From Saccharomycopsis crataegensis (taxonomy: Eukaryota; Ascomycota; Saccharomycetes; Ascoideales; Saccharomycopsidaceae), in the NCBI RefSeq assembly GCF_037102585.1, contig NW_027043829.1, forward strand, positions 1,302,001 through 1,366,000: 64,000 nucleotides of DNA, written 5' to 3'. The stretch's first letter is position 1. Each line of letters opens with the position of its first letter. Below the pieces are notes generated by a model, which worked only from the letters and a program-made list of their open reading frames with translations, was not told where the DNA came from and did no database searches. Made by a program: the position numbers and the translations under genes. Shown piece after piece: positions 47,471 to 56,308 of the stretch.

Positions 47471-48673
47471 TTATGCAGAAGCAGATGATGTGACAGCCCA
47501 TAAAACATTGGTTTGCAAGGTTGGGGTGGCATAGGTCGTAGTAACTGCCCACAAAACGTTGGTGGCCAATGACTCGCTGGTGTAGGAAGACGCAGCAGCA
47601 GCGGAATCATCACTGGTAGCCTGTGATGGAGAAATAGTGGTGGTAACTTTCGAAGTTACTGCCTTGGCGGTAGTTGTGACGATGATATGATGTTGGGAAT
47701 CCTTCTTATGGGCTGCACTAGAACTTTGAGTAGAAGATGAAGTTCCAGTGGTAGTCGTAGAAGCAGAATTTGAACTACTGGAACCCATGAAACTTCTGAT
47801 CCCAGAAACAAATCCAGTATTTTCACTGACAGTAGAGGCCTCCCAGAACATGAAGCCACCAAAGTTGGAGTTAGTGAGCGCCTTGGCTGCCTTGGATTTC
47901 ACGGTGCTGAGTGAGACATAACCTGAACCGGCGGAGGAAGAAGAACCTGGCAAACCAATATACAATTTCATATTTTTGTTAGCAAAGGTACTGGTAACGG
48001 CTTTAGTCCATGTGTCCCAATTGAAAGTTTTGTCGAGAGAACAGTAGTTATTGTAGAATTGGATGAAAGCAATGTCAATCTGGGCTTTATCCAAAGCTTC
48101 ACCAATTGAAGCATCAGGGAAAACACATTGAGGGGCAGCACTAATTAAAAAATCTGAGCCGAATTTAGTTTTGACAGCACTGATAAACTCACTGTAACCA
48201 GTATGTGTACCTTGTTCGATATCTAAATCAAAACCATCGACTTCAGCACCAGGGAAAACAGTACCACTAGGACCAAACATTTTATACAAGGTTTCCACCA
48301 ATTCTGAAGCATCTGAGGAGCCAGAAATACCATAGGAGCCATCTGCACCGCCCATGGACAACAAAACTTTGACTCCTTTGGATTGGCAGGTCTTTATGTC
48401 TTCGGCGATTTCTGTACAAGATGAATCTGAAGCACAGGCATTACCGAAATTAAAGGAAGCGGTGGAGCCACTGAAATTATCAAGGAAAGAAACCATGATT
48501 ATATCAGCATACGCATCAGCATTGCTTGAATCACAATAGTAGGAAAGTCTTTTTTGACCAGCACCTTGCCCCCAATACATGGCGACGTTGTGACCAGATG
48601 CAGAGTATGCTGCCATGGCAACATTCGTCAAGGTGAGAAGCAAGAAAGAATTGAATATACTATGGGCAAACAT
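47471..48673 (-). CDS. Secreted GH18 chitinase
   Basis: Endochitinase of the fungal/plant class III type that hydrolyses cell-wall chitin, for example at cell separation. 400 residues: signal peptide about 1-21 (FNSFLLLTLTNVAMA), then the barrel opening HNVAMYWGQGAGQKRLSYYC. VKVLLSMGGADGSYG is the conserved SxGG strand and DGFDLDIEQG (146-155) the catalytic motif, with Glu153 as proton donor. LIGLPGSSSSAGSGYV and GGFMFWEAS complete the barrel near 300. A Ser/Thr-rich tail (about 305-400) suits O-mannosylation and ends with TNVLWAV twice. I see neither a chitin-binding domain nor a hydrophobic GPI signal. It resembles Candida Cht1/Cht2-type enzymes; the exact orthologue is unclear. Confidence 0.93.
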   Translation of the reverse strand: MFAHSIFNSFLLLTLTNVAMAAYSASGHNVAMYWGQGAGQKRLSYYCDSSNADAYADIIMVSFLDNFSGSTASFNFGNACASDSSCTEIAEDIKTCQSKGVKVLLSMGGADGSYGISGSSDASELVETLYKMFGPSGTVFPGAEVDGFDLDIEQGTHTGYSEFISAVKTKFGSDFLISAAPQCVFPDASIGEALDKAQIDIAFIQFYNNYCSLDKTFNWDTWTKAVTSTFANKNMKLYIGLPGSSSSAGSGYVSLSTVKSKAAKALTNSNFGGFMFWEASTVSENTGFVSGIRSFMGSSSSNSASTTTTGTSSSTQSSSAAHKKDSQHHIIVTTTAKAVTSKVTTTISPSQATSDDSAAAASSYTSESLATNVLWAVTTTYATPTLQTNVLWAVTSSASA

Positions 48674-50100
48674 ATTTTATTTTTATCTTTCAAAAAGTAA
48701 TCTATATCTGGGAGGATTGGCTTTTTTCTTTTAAAGCAGGGCTTTTTATTTCTTTTGAAGTGAGGCTTTTGATTGTTGTGATTTTAAATGCAGTTAATGT
48801 TGAAATTAGTAGGGCAAGCAGCCAGATTTATAGTGAACTCACTAGATTTGGTAATTTTATATGGTTCAAACCCTACATTTAGTAGTGTAATATTAATTTC
48901 ACTACCTAGATACTACTATGGTTTCGATGGCTACCTGAAAATTCGTAATTAAGGTGCCAATTTCGCAGATTGAGGGACCGATGCCATACTCCAGGATCAT
49001 GCATGTTTGCATCGATGATGCGCCTGAGAATCGGTACTCGTGGTCGTTGACCAAGATTTTCACCTTTGGCAATACAAGCTGGTATGCTGACTCAAAAGCA
49101 ACAGCTGATACACAAATATATAGAAAAAATAACATTCAATTGAGCTATTGAATCTTTTAAGAATTTTCTAAGAGGTTCATAGGTAACTCGCATGCTCACT
49201 AGTGGTCACGGCCGTAGATTATAATATCAAACATATGAATGCCATGTCCCAGAGAAACGGAAAAATAATATTTTTACGAGGATCCGCGCCAGAATATTGG
49301 CACCATTTCTGTTTAAACCGCGGAAATTTATTCGAATAACACCTCTGGGGCTCCCGCACCAATATCCGTTAGCTTCTACAAGGTAGTTTATTGGATTTAG
49401 CTTTCTGTGTGCATTCTAGCAAGACACAACCAAGTGTACTTGATAGAAATCCATTAATTAGCAAATGTAAGCTTGCCTGAAAAGCCCATCTCCAGGAATC
49501 AGTTCATGTCATACGAAAAATTTATTTTAGTAGTAGTGACATAGATGTCAATCCTGGGGGCAATTATTATGGACAATACGTGTAAATAATTTGATACGAT
49601 CTCTTTTGCTACAGTTTTCAAGTGGTCCATGAACTACGATTGTGTGTGTGTGCTTTACAGCGTAAAGCCAAGAAAAAGATAGATTGAATCGGTTTTACTA
49701 CTACCACTATCTCCCCCTAAAACACTTTGAATGAGTTTGAGCAACAGTGTATCGCCCTAGAATAGGTAACATCATCGCTCAGTTATTTGAGCACTTCCAA
49801 CTTACTTCAATTCTTGGACCAAACAAAGAAAATGATGATTCTGAGTTAACTTTCTCCATAAATACGAAGAATTTTATCATGGTCGCTTATAAACGTTGCC
49901 CAGGGAGAAAGTGAATAGTGCAAGAAAGTGAGAACCAAGACCAAATTATCTGAGAAACATTTTATTAACATTTATATAATAGTATCTAATATAATACAAA
50001 AGTATCCGATAGGATTAGAGATGAAACGAAGTTATAATACAGCATAATATTTTCATAGCGTGGGAAGTAAGCGCTTGTATGCAAATAATATGGACAGTTA
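48674..50100. other. Long intergenic upstream of chitinase
   Basis: 1.4 kb with no supported gene, unusually long for this window. It includes the chitinase promoter. The patch 48905-49125 is richer in G+C and in codon-like composition than its surroundings and has 60-77-codon open frames on both strands, but none resembles a known protein. It may be a decayed gene. A GTGTGTGTG run lies at about 49641-49650 and a CCCCCT stress-type core near 49713. Confidence 0.45.
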
Positions 50101-50481
50101 TTAACGATAGCCAAAAAAGTTTCTTAAATAATCCTCTGAATGGAATTCAAAATAAAACTCTTCTGTTGGATTATACTTGTAACCATTGTAATTAAACAAT
50201 CGTGAATGGGGGTTGTTGCAACATTTGATCAACATGAACTGATATTGCTTGAAGTTTCCCTCCCTTCTATGACGGCTATTGAGATGAGAAAAGCATTGGG
50301 AAATTTTATCAAATTTTTGACCACATTGGAAATTTGGACAAATAATATTATCATGATGCTTTTCTTGTAAATGTATTATGAGGGAAGCTTGATTAGTTGA
50401 TTCGTATACACAGTCAGGACACACAAAATGAGTAAGCCTAAGTCTTTGGAAATGTTTACTTCTAATTTGACTCAGTACCAT
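50101..50481 (-). CDS. Small protein with two C2H2-like zinc fingers
   Basis: 126 residues, not recognised. Finger 1 is FVCPDCVYESTNQASLIIHL followed by QEKHH (Cys-x2-Cys, His-x4-His). Finger 2 is IICPNFQCGQKFDKISQC followed by FSHLNSRH (Cys-x4-Cys, His-x4-His). The C-terminus is aromatic (YNPTEEFYFEFHSEDYLRNFFGY). The spacing suits a nucleic-acid-binding or protein-binding C2H2 pair. The frame is well conserved in codon style with its neighbours, and the finger spacing is unlikely by chance, so I treat it as a gene. It diverges from ERG27. Confidence 0.6.
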   Translation of the reverse strand: MVLSQIRSKHFQRLRLTHFVCPDCVYESTNQASLIIHLQEKHHDNIICPNFQCGQKFDKISQCFSHLNSRHRREGNFKQYQFMLIKCCNNPHSRLFNYNGYKYNPTEEFYFEFHSEDYLRNFFGYR

Positions 50482-51101
50482 GATATAAAAGCCAGGAGAT
50501 AGATAGTTATATAGTGCTTAAAAATTTGGAGTAATGAAGCTTTCCAATTTGACAATGAAATTCACTTTGGGTGACAATGTTGGTTTCAAGGTAACTGTTA
50601 ATTGTACTCCATAAACACCACAGATTTACTTGTGATCATTTATATAAATCCCTAACTTTTCTTCTCTTTTTTTTTGTTATTTTGAGGTTGATGATATGTG
50701 AGCCAAACGAGTGACAAGGTGTAACAGAATTGGGGAATAGTTACAATATCCGCAATAATTTTGGTTTGCTGCAGAATCAGGGGGTTGAGAATTAAAAAAA
50801 TATTGGATCTTATTTCCTGAAAATAGAAACACAGGTTTCACGCAGCTGGTGGCACCGATAGATTCCAGAGACATGAGGTTCTAGGTATCTGGTAATTGCA
50901 CCATATAAAACCGTTGGAATCGTGCATTTTGCTTATTGAAGATCCGCGACGGTTTTCAGTGGAAGAAAGACCACCTAGGAAACGGCCGGACAGCCGCATG
51001 GAAGTATAGGCCCATGAATTTTTCAATGCGACCAACCCTCAGACCGAAGTGTAAACGAACCATTAAACGAACCATAAAACAAAATATCCTTACCGTGCAA
51101 A
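50482..51101. promoter_or_regulatory. Divergent promoter of the C2H2 gene and ERG27
   Basis: Holds an exact 12-bp tandem duplication TAAACGAACCAT at 51052-51063 and 51064-51075, ending 26 bp before the ERG27 ATG. The sterol-response core TCGTATA recognised by Upc2 in Candida occurs at 50402-50408, but inside the neighbouring coding region, 700 bp away, so its relevance is doubtful. No other feature seen. Confidence 0.4.
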
Positions 51102-52160
51102 ATGTCATCCGCAAGCCTGGCCAGGAAGGTCGCCGTCATTACGGGTACAAACTCAAACCTTGGTATCAACATTGCCTACAGACTTCTTGAAGAAGTGCCT
51201 TCCGATGAAAGACTCACTATTGTGGTCACATCAAGATCTCTTCCAAGAGCTAATGAAGTCATCGCCAAAATTGCAGAGTATAACGCAAATGTGACCAAGA
51301 GAGAATCAATTCTAGATTTTGACTATCTCCTCATAGATTTTTCTAATATGGTATCTGTCCTAAATGCGTACTATGAACTCACAAAAAGATATACTGAAAT
51401 TAATTACTTTTACGTCAATGCTGCCCAAGGGGTCTATGCCGGAATTAATTGGCTCCAAGCGACAAAAGATGTTCTCATAAATCCCCTCGAAGCTGTAACT
51501 AATCCAACATATAAAATTCAAAGGGTTGGTGTTAAGTCAAAGGATGGCATGGGTTTGGTGTTCCAAGCCAACGTATTTGGTCCTTATTACCTCCTCCATA
51601 AAATTAAGCCGTTATTATCAAATGGCAAGGCAAGAGTAATTTGGATTTCCAGCATCATGTCCGATCCAAAGTATTTATCCTTTAATGACTTACAATTCCT
51701 CAAGTCTGATTCAGTTTACGAAAGCTCAAAAAGACTGATCGATTTACTTCATGTGGCCACATATGAAAATTTGAGAAATCAGAACATCACCCAGTATTTG
51801 GTACACCCAGGAATCTTCACTAGCTTTTCATTCTTCGAATATTTAAATGTCTTCAGTTATTACGGGATGTTATTTTTATTCTACTTTGCCAGACTTTTGG
51901 GATCACCATGGCACAATATTGCTGGATATAAAGGAGCAAATTCCGTCATTTTTGCCAGTTTAAAAGCCAATCCTGAGGAAGGAGATACTCAAAAGTTAAA
52001 ATACGGTAGTGCCACAAGAATGAATGGTGACGAATACATAAAGGCAACATCCATCTCGGATCCATCCGGCGCCGCTGATGTTTTGAAATATTTGAACGAA
52101 TTGACTGCTGAATGGGATGAGAAACTTAAGGATCAAATATTAGAAACTAGAAAGTTTTAA
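51102..52160 (+). CDS. ERG27: 3-keto-steroid reductase of ergosterol synthesis
   Basis: NADPH-dependent reductase of the C-4 demethylation complex (with Erg25, Erg26 and Erg28), which turns the 3-keto intermediate into the 3-beta-hydroxysterol in the ER and on lipid droplets. 352 residues of short-chain dehydrogenase fold: VAVITGTNSNLGINIA (cofactor loop, 10-25), the active-site serine in VIWISSIMS, and the YESSK catalytic Tyr/Lys pair at about 206-210. The fungal Erg27 marker INYFYVNAAQGVYAGINW lies at about 105-122. A hydrophobic stretch (FSYYGMLFLFYFARLLG, about 247-265) probably mediates membrane or droplet contact. Length fits the Candida protein. Confidence 0.94.
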   Translation: MSSASLARKVAVITGTNSNLGINIAYRLLEEVPSDERLTIVVTSRSLPRANEVIAKIAEYNANVTKRESILDFDYLLIDFSNMVSVLNAYYELTKRYTEINYFYVNAAQGVYAGINWLQATKDVLINPLEAVTNPTYKIQRVGVKSKDGMGLVFQANVFGPYYLLHKIKPLLSNGKARVIWISSIMSDPKYLSFNDLQFLKSDSVYESSKRLIDLLHVATYENLRNQNITQYLVHPGIFTSFSFFEYLNVFSYYGMLFLFYFARLLGSPWHNIAGYKGANSVIFASLKANPEEGDTQKLKYGSATRMNGDEYIKATSISDPSGAADVLKYLNELTAEWDEKLKDQILETRKF

Positions 52161-52232
52161 GCCTATATTGAGAGTAACATCTCTTTTTATAGATATTTAT
52201 TTACACATATAGTAACCCTATTCATTATAGCA

Positions 52233-53408
52233 CTATAAACTAATATTACTTTGCTTATAGTCTCTCATATCTTGCTTGTTTTGTATCATATCAACCAACA
52301 TTTTGTTATAAGGAGTATTACTAGTATCCGATCTAACAAAAAATCCATTGAGATAATTAATTTCAAATGATTTTTTGTTCAACTTGTAATCTTGTAACAT
52401 TGATGAATAATTATTGGCCGTTAGTTTTATAACCTTGAGAATGATATTCATTAAACGCTCTTCGTCAATAGTGTTTTGGATGATCTGTAAATCTGATGCA
52501 CTATAATTCTTTTCATTGAAATAATTAAGATAAAGAAATTTGATGTCTTCTTTCAATAATTTGGTCATTAATGGCCTGATTCTTGACATCTCCAACAATT
52601 CACCATTTCTGCATTCGAATAGCGTGGTTAGCGGGTTCACGATAGCGTTCACAATTAGCTTTTCAAAATATACTAACTGGAAATCAAGTGGATTAGGACT
52701 ATAACTGACATGTAGGTCTGTTTTTGCAAGATCACTAATGATTTCCGGCAATTCTGTTGATTTGTCGATCTCTGAGCCGTTTGGGTCAGTATATTTTCCA
52801 AGTTTCAATTCTCCTTTACCCCTACTAGTATGCGTGAATTCAAAATTTTTGTTATCTAGTCTATAAACACCATGGTTTATTATTCCCTGAAAAATATTTG
52901 CAGGGCGTTGATTTGGAGGTAGTTTGGCAAAATAAGACTTATAGATTTGTTCAACTACACCTGCACCATTCTGGATAAATACCAAATTGGTTTGGTCATT
53001 AATTAAGGGGAAAAGTGGAAGCAAAGAATTGTATGTGTCCTGGGCTTTTGTAGTGATAATTAGATTATCAATAAATCTCTTGCCTTCATCAACTGGGAAT
53101 GATGACTCTGATATCTGCTCCGGATGCTGGGGCGGCTGGTTTCCTATGAATTGATCTATAGTTTTATTAAGGGAGCGCAATCGCTGATTGTATGACTTTC
53201 GTAGACTGCTGTATGTCATAGCTGGAAATTGTGTTGATTCAATCTGGTTAATATTGGAGTATTTCATGGTGATGGTGGATTCATTCTTGACAAATTGTTC
53301 TAATCTTTTTTGATTTTGGAATATCAACGTTATTTCCGACCTTGACACTTTTTTTAGCGAGGTGGCTATCAAAGAGCCTATATTACCACATCCTAATATA
53401 AACGTCAT
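52233..53408 (-). CDS. Ketopantoate reductase-like (ApbA/PanE family) protein
   Basis: NADPH-dependent 2-dehydropantoate 2-reductase family, the step before pantothenate and CoA synthesis. 391 residues. The N-terminal dinucleotide motif is FILGCGNIGSLIA (GxGxxG at residues 6-11). ITTKAQDTYNSLLPL and LVFIQNGAGVVEQIY are the conserved mid-domain motifs. The C-terminal helical domain carries EKLIVNAIVNPLTTLFECRNGELLE, with the catalytic-type Lys and Asn. A family member in Saccharomyces is Pan5; fungi carry several paralogues and some are not catalytic in pantothenate synthesis, so no symbol is given. It starts at 53408, divergent from SAC6 across about 475 bp. Confidence 0.85.
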   Translation of the reverse strand: MTFILGCGNIGSLIATSLKKVSRSEITLIFQNQKRLEQFVKNESTITMKYSNINQIESTQFPAMTYSSLRKSYNQRLRSLNKTIDQFIGNQPPQHPEQISESSFPVDEGKRFIDNLIITTKAQDTYNSLLPLFPLINDQTNLVFIQNGAGVVEQIYKSYFAKLPPNQRPANIFQGIINHGVYRLDNKNFEFTHTSRGKGELKLGKYTDPNGSEIDKSTELPEIISDLAKTDLHVSYSPNPLDFQLVYFEKLIVNAIVNPLTTLFECRNGELLEMSRIRPLMTKLLKEDIKFLYLNYFNEKNYSASDLQIIQNTIDEERLMNIILKVIKLTANNYSSMLQDYKLNKKSFEINYLNGFFVRSDTSNTPYNKMLVDMIQNKQDMRDYKQSNISL

Positions 53409-53883
53409 ACTCTAAAGACTCCAGCTAAGAGATATGTCATTTATTGGCCATGTTTTAACAACCTTGTAGCTCATCATTCAATAATAAGGAAGAGTTTTTC
53501 AAGGCAAATAACCTCTGCATCCATAAACCTTTTGCACCCAGACACCGTAACGGTTTTCAATAAAAAGTGACATATCTGTGCCATGATAGTAGAATAAACC
53601 AACATGGAAGAGAAAAATAGCAAAAGGGAGTGATTAGAGTGGATTGCATTTAAATAGTTAGGTTATGGACCGAAGTTTTTGTTGCTTATGAATTTGGTGC
53701 TGTAGTTTCTTTTGGGCTGTCCCCCTATTCACAGAAGTTTCTATACCAGATACCAGCAACGCGGGTGCTTGGGGGAATTGCGAAATTTGGCCACTTCAAA
53801 AAATGAGATGATAGCACCCTTCTTCCACTTAATCGTCTCCTAGATCCTCTTTAACCTACTCTGGCAATTATTACAATATCACC
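53409..53883. promoter_or_regulatory. Divergent promoter of the reductase-like gene and SAC6
   Basis: Intergenic stretch with no visible ORF or repeat. A moderately C-rich block (53718-53780) stands out weakly. No known regulatory motif identified. Confidence 0.4.
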
Positions 53884-55946
53884 ATGAATATCGTGAAACT
53901 TCAAGTATGTGAATGTGATTCCCGAAATCGCCATATGAATAATAATTGAAGCGTTATACTAACTAGATTCTCTTTTTTTTGTGTAGAAGAAATTCCCTAT
54001 CCTTCCTCAACCGGAGTTGTTTGAGATCATCGAAAAATTCAGGTAAGTATTGCCATTGAATTACGGAGTATTTATTGATACAGTAAAAACTAATTACTAA
54101 CAACAATAGAAACATTGATATCGATGACAAGGGCTGGGTTGAAAAGCAAAAGGTCATTGAAGAAGTCTCTAAGGCTGGCACAGACTCTTATGATAATGTC
54201 CGTCAAACTCTTAAGCAAGTTGACGTCGATGCCTCGGATCACGTCGAATTAGATGATTTTGTCGAATTACACGCCAAATTGAAGGAATCAAAGGCCGCTC
54301 CTGCCCCATCTTTGATGGGTACCAATGCCGCCTCCGCTGCTCCTAAAGTAGGCGGGTTGGTTCATAAGGGAAAGGGCGCTAATGCTAAAATTATTGTTTC
54401 TAGCCGCTCGGGTATTAGTCACACAATCAACGAAGAAGAAAGAACTGAATTCACCAAGCATATCAATAGTGTTTTAGCTGGTGATGCTGACATTGGTAAC
54501 AGATTACCTTTTCCTACCGACACTTTCCAAATTTTTGATGAATGTCGTGATGGTTTGGTGTTGTCTAAGTTAATTAATGACTCTGTCCCAGACACTATTG
54601 ATACCAGAGTTTTGAATTGGCCAAAAGCAAACAAGCAGTTGAATAAATTCACGATGACCGAAAATGCCAATATTGTTATCAATTCTGCTAAAGCCATCGG
54701 TTGTGTAGTTGTTAATGTCCATTCCGAAGATATTATTGATGGTACCGAACATTTGATTTTGGGCTTGATTTGGCAAATTATCAGAAGAGGTCTTTTGAGT
54801 AAGATTGATATCAAATATCATCCAGAACTTTACAGATTGTTGGAAGATGGTGAAGAATTGGAACAGTTTTTGAGATTATCTCCAGAAAAAATCTTGTTGA
54901 GATGGTTCAACTATCACTTGAAACAAGCCGGTTGGAATAGAACAGTCAAAAATTTCAGTAAAGATGTTGCAGATGGTGAAAACTATACCGTTTTGTTGAA
55001 CCAATTGGATTCAAGCTTATGCTCATTAGCCCCTCTACAAACCCCTGATTTGTTGACCAGGGCTGAACAAGTTTTGGAAAATGCTGAAAAGTTGAATGCT
55101 AGAAAATACTTGACTGCTACTGCCTTGGTTGCTGGTAATCCTAAATTGAATTTGGCATTTGTGGCTCATTTATTCAACACTCATCCAGGTTTAGACCCAG
55201 TGGAAGATGCCGAAAAACCAGAAATCGAAGAATTTGACGCTGAAGGTGAGCGTGAAGCTAGAGTTTTCACCTTGTGGTTGAACTCCTTGGATGTCAGTAC
55301 CCCTGTGTCTAACTTATTCGAAGATTTGAAAGATGGTACTATTTTGTTGGAAGCATTCCAAAAAGTTTTACCAGGCTCTGTTAATGAAAAATACATTAAC
55401 AAGAAACCAACTAATGGCAGAGATTTGATGAGATTTAAGGCTTTAGAAAATACTAACTATGCTGTTGAGGTTGGTAAGGCCAATCATTTCTCACTTGTTG
55501 GTATTGAGGGCTCTGATATTCTTGATTCTAATAAGTTATTGACTTTGGCTCTTGTTTGGCAATTAATGAGAAGAAACGTTATTCAAACTTTAAGCCAGTT
55601 GGCCAAGAATGGGAAGGTGTTGACCGATGCCGATATTTTATCATGGGCAAACGAGACTGTTAAAAAGGGAGGAAAGAAAACTTTTGTCAGATCCCTCAGT
55701 GATTCTTCTTTGGCTAATGGTGTATGGTTATTAGATATCTTGAATGGCTTGAAGCCAGGTTACGTTGACTACGATTTAGTTACTCCAGGTAGAACTGAAG
55801 AAGAGAGATACGCTAATGCTAGATTGGCCATCTCTATTGCTAGAAAGTTGGGTGCTTTGATCTGGTTGGTTCCAGAAGATATCAACGAAGTCCGTTCTAG
55901 ACTTATTTTAACCTTTGTTGGCTCATTGATGTCGCTTAACATTTAA
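53884..55946 (+). CDS. SAC6: Fimbrin, actin-bundling protein, two introns
   Basis: Cross-links actin filaments in patches and cables for endocytosis. Three exons: 53884-53904, 53987-54042 and 54110-55946. Intron 1 (82 nt) has GTATGT, TACTAAC at 53957-53963 and TAG; intron 2 (67 nt) has GTAAGT, TACTAAC at 54095-54101 and TAG. The 637-residue product starts MNIVKLQKKFPILPQPELFE, as Saccharomyces Sac6 does (MNIVKLQRKFPIL). A degenerate EF-hand region is followed by four calponin-homology domains: about 130-240, 255-375, 395-500 and 515-625. Conserved CH elements are FDECRDGLVLSKLIND, DGENYTVLLNQLD, FEDLKDGTILLEAFQKV and VWLLDILNGLKPG. The extra small exons explain why a plain ORF starts only at codon 83. 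Strong TTG/GGT codon bias suggests high expression. Confidence 0.96.
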
Positions 55947-56308
55947 TAGCCCTGTACGATTTTCTTTGCTCTTTTTTTTTATTATTATTATTTTCTTTGA
56001 AACGAATTTCTTATTTCTCGTACAATATTTCCTGTTCTTCTCCTTCTGATTTATCCTTCAATTATTTTGGTGAATTATTATCATTGTCTTATTATATATG
56101 AATAAAAAAAACGTCAACATGTCAAAGATTTATCGCGACACGATTACCTCATTAGGTAATGTACTAGCCGCCACTAAAATCACGTGTGGGGATGGTTTTG
56201 GCTTGCCACTGATTCTAAATTGTCCACAAAAATATAGCTTACCTTCACCCAATCCCTTGTTAACCACATTAATAAATAGAGAAAAAGGAACATCGACAAT
56301 CTGTGTTA
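55947..56308. promoter_or_regulatory. Intergenic SAC6-UBA1 with a CACGTG site
   Basis: SAC6 3' region with T/ATT repeats, then the UBA1 promoter with CACGTG at 56181-56186. The partial similarity TTGCCACTG near 56203 to the proteasome element TTTGCCACC is weak. A 79-codon open frame from 56098 overlaps the UBA1 start in another frame and is probably not translated. Confidence 0.45.

Noticed and set aside
50402-50408. TCGTATA as a sterol-response element for ERG27
   Set aside because: Lies inside the coding part of the neighbouring gene 700 bp away; a 7-mer match alone is weak.
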